Source of the DNA: an uncultured Clostridia bacterium
GTDB taxonomy: Bacteria > Bacillota > Clostridia > Christensenellales > Pumilibacteraceae
Direction of reading: 5' to 3'
Length of the DNA: 64,000 bases
NCBI GenBank assembly: GCA_934270565.1
Contig: CAKQPR010000002.1
Location: 183,125-247,124 of the forward strand
Made by a program: the position numbers and the translations under genes. Numbering within the stretch: the first letter of the stretch is position 1; each line of letters starts with the position of its first letter. This document shows positions 48,058 through 55,326 of the stretch, piece by piece. The notes below the pieces were generated by a model. The model saw only the letters and a list, made by a program, of their open reading frames with translations, searched no databases and was not told the DNA's origin.

Positions 48058-49556
48058 TTATTTTTTAAGTCCGATAATACTCCGTTTGACCGTAAAGTGT
48101 GTGCCTGTCAGATATAAACAACCGTAACGTTTATGTAAGTTAGACAGAGCGTTCTTCAAACTCTTTTCAAAACTTTCTTCGGTGTGCTTTTTGGAATCGA
48201 AAGTAATCGTAAAAAAATATTCGTAGTTTTGGTTATACGCCTTATATGCAAATCGCTGTTTGCGAGTATAGGCGTTTCGCCATTTTCTTCTACATTGCTC
48301 GTCAATGAAATATGACGCGTCCGCTTCGTTTCTGAATAACGGCAGCATATTGTTCATTATCCACAGCGTAACTGAAATATCCGTGGTGTAGAACATATCT
48401 CTCGGCAAAACGATAATTGTTTCGATTTTATCGTTTTCGAGTAATTTTTTACGAATTTGATATTGAGCCGCCCCACTTGCATCATCCTCGTCATCGCCGC
48501 CGGAACCGGCATTCAATGCTCCGTTTGCAAGCAGAAATCCTGCTATATCTCTTTCAACGTCAAATTTAGAAAGCATATGCAAAATCCATGCATAGTTTGC
48601 GTTTGCAACGGGCGGCATTGCCGGTTTATATGGTTTGAAACGAGGATCGTTTACAAGCTCATCTTCTCCACGCCAATTTTTAAGGTTAAACGGCGGGTTT
48701 GCCATTATGTATTGAACGATAGTGTCCTTATGTTGGTCGTCGGTGAACGTCGAAGCATTCTTTTCGCCCAAGTCGCACGAGATTCCGCGAATAGCCAAGT
48801 TCATTTTTGCAAGCCGCCAAGTATCAGGATTAGATTCTTGCCCGACAACGGACACTTTTTTGCGATTGCCTTTATGCTGGTCAACGAATTTCATTGATTG
48901 AACAAACATTCCTCCAGAACCACAACAAGGGTCGTAAACGATTCCGTCATAGGGTTCAATAAGTTCCGAAATCAATTTTACGCAGCACGCGGGCGTGTAA
49001 AATTCGCCATCTTCCTTTGATTCCGATGCCGCGAAGTTTTGCAAAAAGTATTCGTAAACACGCCCTATCAAGTCTTCTTCGTGGAAACGACTTTCGTCCA
49101 ACTTGTTTATTTCGTCAATCAACGATTTTATTGCATTCTTATCCGCACCCAAAGAAGCATAGTTGTTTTGCGGAAGATTGCCTTTAAGCGGAGGATTCGC
49201 ATCCTCGATATCTTTCATTGCCGTATCAAGTTTAGCCGCAATATCGTTATCTCGGCATTTTTTACGATAAAAGACCATCTGCAATGTTCAGGCAGATAGT
49301 AAACGTTTTGTGAATTATAAAATGCAGGTTTTTCCAAGAATACGGGAATATCTCCGTATTCTGCAATTATTTCTTTGCGACGTTTTTCAAACTTATCCCC
49401 GGCAAATTTAAGAAATGCCAAACCGATAACGGAATCCCTATTCTTTTCAAAACTACCAAAGCCACGAAGAGCAACTCGACAATTTCATAATACCTGTTCC
49501 AGCGTAACTTCTTTTTCTTTTTTTGGTGCCTTAGATTTTTTTATGCCTGAAGCCAT
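48058..49556 (-). pseudogene. hsdM: broken type I restriction-modification DNA methyltransferase (hsdM)
   Basis: N6-adenine methyltransferase of a type I system, read from ATG 49554-49556. Codon 24 is TGA (49485-49487) where the family has Trp (LEQVL-stop-NCRVALRG), and the frame shifts near 49263, between RWSFIVKNA and NDIAAKLDTAMKDIE. Downstream the motifs are intact: FYTPACCVKLI, YDPCCGSGGMFVQS and MANPPFNLKNW (NPPF). The C-terminus is also non-standard (ends SIIGLKK), and hsdS and hsdR are missing. Two independent lesions mark it as inactive; sequencing error could explain one, hardly both. Confidence 0.9.
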
Positions 49557-49572
49557 AGTAAGCTCCTTTTTC

Positions 49573-50925
49573 TTATTGTTGTAAAATTTCCCAGTAGCCC
49601 GTACGGGTATTACCAACGCGAGCAATAAGCCCTTTTTCTTTCAATCCGTCAAGAGCGCGCTGAACAGTTTTTACGGTTTTAGAAATTTCCATTGAGAGTT
49701 CTTCTCGCGTCAAATTGGGTTGCAATTTCAATAACTGATAAACCGACTTTTCCGTTTTAGACAAAACAACAGGGACAGTTTGGTTTGATACAGGGACATT
49801 TTTCAACGCATTAGGGTCATTTCTCAGGAAGATAAACGAGAAACCTATCGGGGTTTTCTCATAAGAACACGAAACATTTTCGGCATTGCAAAGAGCATAG
49901 ACACGCTTAAAACCGCTGCCGAAAGATTCAATATCGTGGCAAAGATACAGCACTTTTGCAATTAACTCGTTTCGTATAATCGAAGATAGGTTTTTCGTTG
50001 CAAAATCTTCGGGGGAAAATTCAGAAGGAAACGTTCCGGGGTTATATATTACAACTTTACCGGGATGAATATCAATTTCGTGTTGAGAACCCGTTCCGTA
50101 CTCTGCGTGCGCAAAACTGTTTATTACAATTTCGCGCAAAGCTCTGAGCGGTATTTCGGGTATCTCTTCCCTCGTAACATTCCCGATTTCTGCACGCCAG
50201 CGAATATTCTTTTTAATATAAGTAAGAGCGGTATCAACTAACCTAAAAATATTATCTTCGGTTCGGTTTATATCCAAAAAGGTCAGCTTTTCATCACTTG
50301 CAAACACCGCCATTTTAAGTGTAACCGGACCGTTATTACCGAAGAGAACGTATCCCGCATTATTCAAATTGCCGTTTTTTAATAAACCGAGTTTATTAAG
50401 CAACTTTTCTGCGTCGTATCCATCGTCGGGCAATCTTCCGCAAGCGATGGCGCGGTTATAAAAATCTTTCATAGCCGACTCGTCAATATCCTTAATTGTG
50501 TAAGGAGTTTCAAATTGTTCCCAGCGCTCGGAATATTCACTTGCAACCATCATTTCTTTAAGTTCGGCAGGCGTCAATTCACGACTCTCGTCGGCAACTC
50601 TGATATAATATTTCCCGTAAGCCGAATACGGTTTATTTCGCCCGCTGAATTTCACTTCGATTATATCGCACCCGTCAATCGTAACTTTTTGAATTTGAGG
50701 ATAAATTTGCGGTTTTATACTTTCAAAAATCACTCTCGAAACATCGCGCAAAGTCGATTCAACAACCTGCAAACCTTTTACGTCACCGTTGGGCGCAACG
50801 CCAAAATATAATATACCTTTTTCGTGCTTGTTTAATATTGCAACAATGTCTTTCATTGCATCGTGCATTTCACTTGTACTTTTCTTAAATTCAAGCTCTT
50901 CCGTTTCGTGTCCGAAATTTATCAT
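49573..50925 (-). CDS. AlbA_2 (Schlafen-type) DNA-binding / GHKL ATPase-like regulator with winged helix
   Basis: 450 aa. N-terminal AlbA_2 domain (about 1-120: HETEELEFKKSTSEMHDAMKDIVA ... GILYFGVAPNGDVKGL), a central HATPase_c_4 region (about 240-390: ALREIVINSFAHAEYG, ESFGSGFKRVYALC) and a C-terminal winged helix (LTREELSMEISKTVKTVQRALDGLKEKG). Such proteins are often annotated as RecG-like and are common in mobile or defence islands. Start ATG behind GGAGG. The promoter carries a palindromic GGGACA/TGTCCC site, which suggests autoregulation. Sits between a dead hsdM and a mobile-element relic. Confidence 0.82.
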   Translation of the reverse strand: MINFGHETEELEFKKSTSEMHDAMKDIVAILNKHEKGILYFGVAPNGDVKGLQVVESTLRDVSRVIFESIKPQIYPQIQKVTIDGCDIIEVKFSGRNKPYSAYGKYYIRVADESRELTPAELKEMMVASEYSERWEQFETPYTIKDIDESAMKDFYNRAIACGRLPDDGYDAEKLLNKLGLLKNGNLNNAGYVLFGNNGPVTLKMAVFASDEKLTFLDINRTEDNIFRLVDTALTYIKKNIRWRAEIGNVTREEIPEIPLRALREIVINSFAHAEYGTGSQHEIDIHPGKVVIYNPGTFPSEFSPEDFATKNLSSIIRNELIAKVLYLCHDIESFGSGFKRVYALCNAENVSCSYEKTPIGFSFIFLRNDPNALKNVPVSNQTVPVVLSKTEKSVYQLLKLQPNLTREELSMEISKTVKTVQRALDGLKEKGLIARVGNTRTGYWEILQQ

Positions 50926-50955
50926 CTCAAACCTCCACTCTATGATTTCAACAAT

Positions 50956-50997
50956 AGTATATCAAAATCAGGGACAAATGTCAAGACAAAATGTCCC
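50956..50997 (-). promoter_or_regulatory. promoter and operator of the AlbA_2 gene
   Basis: Minus strand TTGACA (50979-50984), 17-bp spacer, TATACT (50956-50961). The -35 lies between GGGACA (50971-50976) and TGTCCC (50992-50997), and another TGTCCC occurs at 51004-51009, which looks like an operator array. Confidence 0.7.
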
Positions 50998-51072
50998 TTA
51001 TATTGTCCCTTTTTATGCTGTATGTTAAAATTATTGTCGATTTAGAAATAAAAGCATATTTAAGAAAAACAC

Positions 51073-51101
51073 TTGACGAACAAATGTTCGTATGTTATAC
51101 T
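51073..51101 (+). promoter_or_regulatory. promoter with a perfect Gram-positive LexA box
   Basis: TTGACG (51073-51078), 17-bp spacer, TATACT (51096-51101). The 14-bp palindrome CGAACAAATGTTCG (51077-51090) fits the LexA/DinR consensus and overlaps the -35 and spacer, so it should be SOS-repressed. Confidence 0.8.
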
Positions 51102-51104
51102 AGA

Positions 51105-51411
51105 ATAGATTTGATATAAGGTCAAGCATTGCGCCGCAAGAAAAGGCGTTGTCGGGCGTGAAAATGTTGCCCGATTGTTCGTTCCCTTTTGTGGAATCGG
51201 ACAGAATAATTACCGTCGTTTACCATAGAATTGCGATTAGGTGTAGCAATTCCGAGACGGGCGTTGAAATCGTTAAAAAAGAGAGATTTCGACGTGGGTT
51301 TTATTGTAGTACGATTTTTCAGATAAAATCGGCTAAAAATTAAATAATCGGGATTAAAATCCGTGCGAAGAACGAGCCTAAAAAGGCAACCGAAATCGCA
51401 CGGATTTTTTT
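51105..51411 (+). other. SOS-controlled transcript of unknown nature with intrinsic terminator
   Basis: About 300 nt from the LexA-box promoter to a strong terminator (AAAATCCGTGCGA 51356-51368 with TCGCACGGATTTT 51396-51408, inner hairpin GCCT/AGGC). It contains a frame of at most 64 codons (51149-51343; internal ATG at 51164) without a ribosome site, and a GTCGGGC/GCCCGAT hairpin near its start. I recognise neither a protein family nor an RNA family. It could be a small SOS peptide gene or a non-coding RNA. Confidence 0.5.
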
Positions 51412-51456
51412 ATCCATAAATACAAAATCGGAGATGCATTATGTAGCGAAAACAAA

Positions 51457-51574
51457 AACTTAATACTCATGCTTTAAGTCGGTGATAGAAAAATATCAGC
51501 GGCTTTTTTGTCGTCTTTCAGGAGGTAAAACAATGAAAAATTACAATCAATATCACCCGCCGTAGCGGGAGAAA
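51457..51574 (+). other. attenuator-like hairpin and 10-codon peptide before the mob relic
   Basis: AGTCGGTGATA/TATCAGCGGCT plus TTTTTT (about 51477-51516) forms an intrinsic terminator. It is followed by AGGAGG and a minimal frame, ATG 51533, encoding MKNYNQYHPP and stop. Looks like a leader region of the mobilisation module; function unknown. Confidence 0.35.
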
Positions 51575-51614
51575 ACTTTGGAAGCAAATGCGAAGCAAAA
51601 CAGAAGGCTTATGA

Positions 51615-51640
51615 GCAAAGTGTAGCCCACTATACTTCGC
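51615..51640 (-). other. oriT core of MobV (pMV158) type
   Basis: On the minus strand the sequence contains AAGTATAGTGGGCTACACTT, which lines up with the pMV158-family transfer origin (AAGTATAGTGTGTTATACTT). The nick would fall between 51626 and 51625. A perfect 12-bp inverted repeat TGAGCAAAGTGT (51613) / ACACTTTGCTCA (51709) brackets it. Located 116 bp before the MobV relic, the usual place. Confidence 0.65.
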
Positions 51641-51755
51641 AGGCGAAGTTGTGTGCTCTGCGAGGCTGTGAATCCACTATAAAAACAGTCGGCAGAGATT
51701 TCTTTACACACTTTGCTCAATGATTACAAAAACAAAGTTCAGGAGGAAAATCATC

Positions 51756-52163
51756 ATTTCATATTTAGTGTGTCATATGGAGAAATACCATAAACAGGAC
51801 GTCGCCCCTATCGAAAAGGAAAACGAACGAGACGAGAATTACGAAGCGGCAAATCCGCAAATAGACAGCAAACGAACGAAAAATAACTATCGCTTCACGC
51901 CGTATTTCGGGAAAACTTACACGGAGTTTATAAACGGCAGAATTAAAGAGTTAGGCTTATCCTCGCGCAAAGACGCGGTTGTTATGAACTCTTTCGTGTT
52001 AGGTTCGGATAAAACTTTTTTCGACGGTTTAGCCAAGATAGAACAATATAACTTTTTCTCGGACTGTTATAAATTTTTTGCGGAACGTTACGGCGAAGAA
52101 AATATTATCGCGGCGGTGGTACATAACGACGAAAGCACCCCCGCATATGCACTTAAACCTAAT
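51756..52163 (+). pseudogene. MobV/Pre relaxase, N-terminal fragment
   Basis: Relaxase that nicks oriT for plasmid mobilisation. The AGGAGG site is followed by ATT where ATG is expected (ISYLVCHMEKYHKQDV versus the family start MSYxVCHMQK), so the start codon is lost. Family motifs continue through RTKNNY, RKDAVVMNSFVLGSDKTFF, FFAERYGEENIIAAVVHNDEST, but the next motif, expected to be TPHMH, reads TPAYALK and the protein ends. Truncated at about 52160 by the IS3-type fragment. Confidence 0.8.
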
Positions 52164-52164
52164 G

Positions 52165-52606
52165 CCCGTATATTTGCGTTGTTTTAGACCTATACGCGAG
52201 AAAAGTTATCGCCTATAAAATTTCACGACACAACAGCACGCAACTGACGAAAGCTACAGTGAAAGCAGCTTATGAAGCGAGAAAGCCGACAGGAAATCTT
52301 CTGTTTCATAGCGATCAAGGGAGCAATTACATGTCAAGCGAATTCCGAAAATACTTAAAAAGCCTTAATATCATACAATCGTTTTCAAATCCTGGAATGC
52401 CCTACGACAATTCGGTTATGGAGTCTTTCTTCGGCAGTTTTAAGCGAGAAGCATTATATCGCTACCGTTTCAAAACGGAAAAAGATTTTTTTGAAAGCGT
52501 CGAAACGTACATTAACTTCTACAACAACGATCGACCGCACTCTGTTTTAATGAACCGAACACCGGATAAATTCGAAGCCAAATACTTCAGGATACATAAT
52601 GAATAA
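52165..52606 (+). pseudogene. IS3-family transposase, C-terminal integrase-core fragment
   Basis: Open from about 52165 (VVLDLYARKVIAYKIS) into LLFHSDQGSNYMSSEFRKYL, FSNPGMPYDNSVMESFF and INFYNNDRPHSVLMNRTPDKF. These are the second Asp and final Glu regions of the DDE core of IS3/IS150 OrfB. The first half of the transposase and the left IS end are absent, so this is a dead fragment joined to the MobV relic. No clear right inverted repeat was found by eye. Confidence 0.82.
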
Positions 52607-52756
52607 AATGCCATCGGAACCGAACACTGACGGTTCGAAATAATACCGTTAAATCGTTCTTGCTTAATATTCCTTACTTTTCGCAATTAAATGTTCAGTT
52701 TGAAATATATCCTTAAACATGACTTTTTATCAGAAAAAACCTACATTTTTGCATAA

Positions 52757-52802
52757 GAAAAGACCTTGAAACCGAACATCAATGGTTCATATTTCAAGGT
52801 CT
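52757..52802 (-). terminator. original terminator of tRNA-Asn, left behind at attL
   Basis: Perfect 11-bp arms AGACCTTGAAA (52761-52771) and TTTCAAGGTCT (52792-52802), followed on the minus strand by TTTTC. It lies just 3' of the displaced tRNA-Asn end at 52810, as expected of the tRNA gene's own terminator before the element inserted. Confidence 0.7.
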
Positions 52803-52809
52803 ATTCAGA

Positions 52810-52854
52810 TGGCTCCTCAGGTAGGATTTGAACCTACGACACCTCGGTTAACAG
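52810..52854 (-). repeat. attL: displaced 3' half of tRNA-Asn
   Basis: 45 bp identical to 63926-63970. Read on minus it starts at the anticodon loop (CTGTTAA) and ends in the encoded CCA, so crossover occurred in the anticodon loop, typical of tyrosine integrases. Confidence 0.93.
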
Positions 52855-52905
52855 GTTTGTGTGGATATAGATCCGGCGAAAGTCGGTTTATATAAAGGAG
52901 TTGTT

Positions 52906-53055
52906 ATGAGCATAAATCCGAAAAAATGCTACAGTTGCAAGTATCAGAAACAGTGCCTATGGGGACAGAGTTTCGAAGCGTTGATCCGCACTTGCGGAAA
53001 GATCCCGAAAAATCAATGTCCGGCAGTAGGCGGCAAACTTATCAAACTATCTTAA
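52906..53055 (+). CDS. small cysteine-rich phage protein
   Basis: 49 aa from ATG 52906 behind AAAGGAG. Cysteines in CYSCKYQKQC and two further on (RTCGK, NQCPA) could bind zinc or iron. First gene inside the element after attL; no family recognised. In the excised circle it would be the first gene downstream of the repressor-side promoter. Confidence 0.6.
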   Translation: MSINPKKCYSCKYQKQCLWGQSFEALIRTCGKIPKNQCPAVGGKLIKLS

Positions 53056-53070
53056 AAGGAGATTTTTATT

Positions 53071-53418
53071 ATGTTATCCAGAACCAATCTTTACCCTATC
53101 GCACGCAGTGCGGTTTCCAAAACCGGCAAAACGCAGGTTGTTTTTATCGCAAGTTACTACGAAACCAAGGACGCGGACGGGCTGTTCACGGAGCCTTCAA
53201 CAATAAATTGTTGGATGCCCGCCGAAATCGGTTCCGTTCTTAAATCCGGAACCCCGGTCGACGGTCTTATCAATATCAACGGTGACTTCATCGGTCTGAG
53301 GGAGTTCAACCTTAACGGTAAAACGTACAAGGTTACGAAAACCGACGATTCGAACGTTCCCACCGTTGAACTTCCTTTCGAGGAACCCGCAACGACGGGA
53401 TTAATAAAAAAGGCTTAA
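53071..53418 (+). CDS. putative single-strand DNA-binding protein of the prophage (pV-like)
   Basis: 115 aa behind AAAAGGAG. It is beta-rich (KTQVVFIASYYE, INGDFIGLREFNLNGKTYKV) with an acidic stretch near the end (VELPFEEP). Size, early position and architecture resemble the ssDNA-binding protein that inoviruses need to coat replicating genomes, but there is no motif proof. Followed by an intrinsic terminator. It could also be an unrelated structural protein. Confidence 0.4.
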   Translation: MLSRTNLYPIARSAVSKTGKTQVVFIASYYETKDADGLFTEPSTINCWMPAEIGSVLKSGTPVDGLININGDFIGLREFNLNGKTYKVTKTDDSNVPTVELPFEEPATTGLIKKA

Positions 53419-53460
53419 TCGCGTTCGGATTTAGCGCGTTAAGTAACTCCTTTTGAGTTG

Positions 53461-53500
53461 CGCGAAACGCGGAGACGAAAAGTTTCCGCTTTCGCGTTTT
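53461..53500 (+). terminator. intrinsic terminator inside the prophage
   Basis: CGCGAAACGCGGA (53461-53473) pairs with TCCGCTTTCGCG (one bulge) followed by TTTT. Separates the SSB-like gene from the cargo region. Confidence 0.7.
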
Positions 53501-53523
53501 CATTTAAGTCAATCCGCTTTTCC

Positions 53524-53583
53524 ACCGAGGTCAACGTTCTAGGTGATCAAGCTGGGTTGATGAACGTCGTTAAAAATCGAGGT
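53524..53583 (+). repeat. prophage cassette-boundary repeat, copy 1
   Basis: Runs from ACCGAGGTCAACGTT to TTAAAAATCGAGGT. Its end supplies the GAGGTG ribosome site of the ASCH-like gene. Related to 54061-54133 and 54771-54829. Confidence 0.8.
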
Positions 53584-53593
53584 GAAAGAAAGA

Positions 53594-54055
53594 ATGAAAA
53601 GTATTATGGCAGCAGTATCGCCGTATTTGTGCGGGAAAATCACGAGTGGCAAGTGTAAGATACTCGTGCGCAAATCCGCACCGAAAGGAGCGCCGTTTAA
53701 GGCGTATATTTACTGTACGAGAGCGAAAAAGAAATGGAGTTTATGCGACTATGAGGGCGCATATCAAAATAGCGACGGCGAAATCGTTTATGCACAACAG
53801 CGTGTGATAGGCGAATTCGTCTGCCGCGGAATAATGCAACCGTTCGACAGCTTACGACGAATGGCAAAAGAAAGTTGTCTGACGGAAGAAGAATTGATAA
53901 CGTATTCAAAAGGGAAACCGCTTTACGGTTGGCGTATAACCGACTTAAAGATATACGATAAACCGAAGAAATTAAATGAGTTCTACAGACCCTGCCGCTC
54001 TGTAATTACCCGACCGCCGCGTTCGTGGTGTTATGTAGAAACCCAAAGAGATTAG
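53594..54055 (+). CDS. ASCH-domain-like phage protein
   Basis: 153 aa from ATG 53594 (GTG at 53582 is an alternative). The pattern GKITSGKCKILVRKSAPKG, AYIYCTRAKKKW, RVIGEFVC, PLYGWRITDLKIYDKPK and RPPRSWCYVE is that of a family of ASCH/PUA-like proteins common in phages and mobile elements of Firmicutes. ASCH folds bind RNA or modified nucleosides; the family's phage role is unknown. The gene is flanked by direct repeats (copies 1 and 2), as a cargo cassette would be. Confidence 0.7.
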   Translation: MKSIMAAVSPYLCGKITSGKCKILVRKSAPKGAPFKAYIYCTRAKKKWSLCDYEGAYQNSDGEIVYAQQRVIGEFVCRGIMQPFDSLRRMAKESCLTEEELITYSKGKPLYGWRITDLKIYDKPKKLNEFYRPCRSVITRPPRSWCYVETQRD

Positions 54056-54060
54056 TTTTT

Positions 54061-54133
54061 ACCGTGGTCAACGTACGTGGTTAACGTCACGGGTGAACAA
54101 GCTGCGTTAACTAACGTAGTGAAAAATCGAGGT
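54061..54133 (+). repeat. prophage cassette-boundary repeat, copy 2
   Basis: Longer variant: ACCGTGGTCAACGT, an inserted GTGGTTAACGTCACGGG, then TGAACAAGCTG ... GAAAAATCGAGGT, again delivering the ribosome site of the next gene (ATG 54142). Confidence 0.8.
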
Positions 54134-54141
54134 CAGGAAAA

Positions 54142-54771
54142 ATGCAAATATTAGTTGCTTGCGAGGAAAGTCAACGCGTATGCAAAGCGTTTAGGGATAG
54201 AGGACACGAAGCATATAGTTGCGATTTGGAGTTCTGTTCGGGCGGTTTGCCGTCGTATCACGTTTGGAACGACGTTCTCCCGCTTCTTAACGGCGATTGC
54301 TCGTTCCGTACTTGCGACGGCGTAAGTCATACCGTCAAGCGGTGGGATATGATCATAGCGTTTCCGCCGTGTACGTTTTTGAGCAAAGCGGGCGGTGTCA
54401 ATCTTTACAAAAACGGCGAGTTTGACGAAGAACGTTTCAACCGGGGTCAACAAGCTGCCGAATTCTTCTATAAGATATGGACGGCGAATTGCGACAAGAT
54501 CGTAATCGAGAACCCCGTACCGCTGAAATGCTTCGGGCTTCCGAAGCCGACACAATGTATTCAGCCGTACTATTTCGGCGAACCCGTGAGCAAGAAAACG
54601 TATTTGTGGTTACGCGGTGTTTCGCTACTTTGCCCGACTAACGTAGTCGAACCGCTTTACACGTTTGAAACGTTTCCTTTGTTCAAGAACAGTTTCGGCA
54701 AGTACCGACAAAAGAACCGAAGCAAAACGTTTGAGGGTGTAGCCGAAGCAATGGCGTTAAGTTGGGGTTAA
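54142..54771 (+). CDS. phage DNA cytosine methyltransferase-like protein
   Basis: 209 aa. Starts MQILVACEESQRVCKAFRDRG (SAM-binding strand typical of the phage family), then SCDLEFCSGGLPSYH, DMIIAFPPCTFLS (PPC in the position of the catalytic loop of C5 methyltransferases) and KIVIENPVPLKCFGLPKP (ENP, motif VI-like). The usual PCQ is PCT and the target-recognition domain is short, so activity is unproven. Probably protects phage DNA or modifies host DNA. Flanked by repeat copies 2 and 3. Confidence 0.75.
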   Translation: MQILVACEESQRVCKAFRDRGHEAYSCDLEFCSGGLPSYHVWNDVLPLLNGDCSFRTCDGVSHTVKRWDMIIAFPPCTFLSKAGGVNLYKNGEFDEERFNRGQQAAEFFYKIWTANCDKIVIENPVPLKCFGLPKPTQCIQPYYFGEPVSKKTYLWLRGVSLLCPTNVVEPLYTFETFPLFKNSFGKYRQKNRSKTFEGVAEAMALSWG

Positions 54772-54829
54772 CCGTGGTCAACGTTCTGGGTTAACAAGTT
54801 GAGTTATTTAACGTTGTCAAAGGTCGAAG
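54771..54829 (+). repeat. prophage cassette-boundary repeat, copy 3
   Basis: ACCGTGGTCAACGTTCTGGG ... TTAACGTTGTCAAAGGTCGA. It begins at the last base of the methyltransferase stop codon and lies before the next gene. It has inner symmetry (TCAACGTT / AACGTTG). Confidence 0.75.
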
Positions 54830-54943
54830 TCAATCGGACTGACGAGTCGTTGCAAATTACGACGAAACGGGTAAGGCATTATTCATACTGTTCTCCGCCT
54901 ACCCGTCTCCGAAAGGAAAAATTTAATTTATGAGGTGGACATT

Positions 54944-55321
54944 ATGGCAAACAGACAAACGAAAGTGAGTTCGACGAAGAAAGCGACGAAAGCGAAAATC
55001 GGTTCGTCGTTTCATTCTAAACCGGCGAAGAAAACGAGTAAAAATCAGAAATGGAAAGTTGTCAATCGAAACTCGGCGTGTTCGCGCATTGTGAATACCG
55101 AAACCGGTACAACGAAAGTTCTGCTTACTCCGCACGGTAAGGCAAAGAAATTCGCTATGGAGTTGTCCTCCGGCGAAAAATACACCAACGAACGCAAACC
55201 GAAAGGACAAGCTTTGACTAATACCGAAGCGGCGTGGAGATCGGGGTATCTTGCGGCGCAGTCGGACAGCGCAAAGGCGTTCAAAGCAAAGAACCCGAAC
55301 TATACGCGTAAAACGAGGTAA
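54944..55321 (+). CDS. small basic prophage protein
   Basis: 125 aa from ATG 54944 behind GAGGTGG. The first 45 residues are rich in Lys, Ser and Thr (KKATKAKIG, KPAKKTSKNQK); the rest is a compact-looking basic domain with ATGKAKKFAMELSSG-like spacing and TNTEAAWRSGYLAAQSDSAKAF. No signal or membrane segment. Likely binds nucleic acid; family not recognised. Six bases before the first exported virion-type gene. Confidence 0.55.
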   Translation: MANRQTKVSSTKKATKAKIGSSFHSKPAKKTSKNQKWKVVNRNSACSRIVNTETGTTKVLLTPHGKAKKFAMELSSGEKYTNERKPKGQALTNTEAAWRSGYLAAQSDSAKAFKAKNPNYTRKTR

Positions 55322-55326
55322 TCACA

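Noticed and set aside
51149..51343. 64-codon frame in the SOS-controlled transcript as a firm gene
   Set aside because: No Shine-Dalgarno site and no recognisable family; kept only as part of an unknown transcript.
53524..54829. CRISPR array interpretation of the three intergenic repeats
   Set aside because: Only three degenerate copies, separated by whole genes rather than 30-40-bp spacers; no cas genes. No CRISPR array was seen anywhere in the window.
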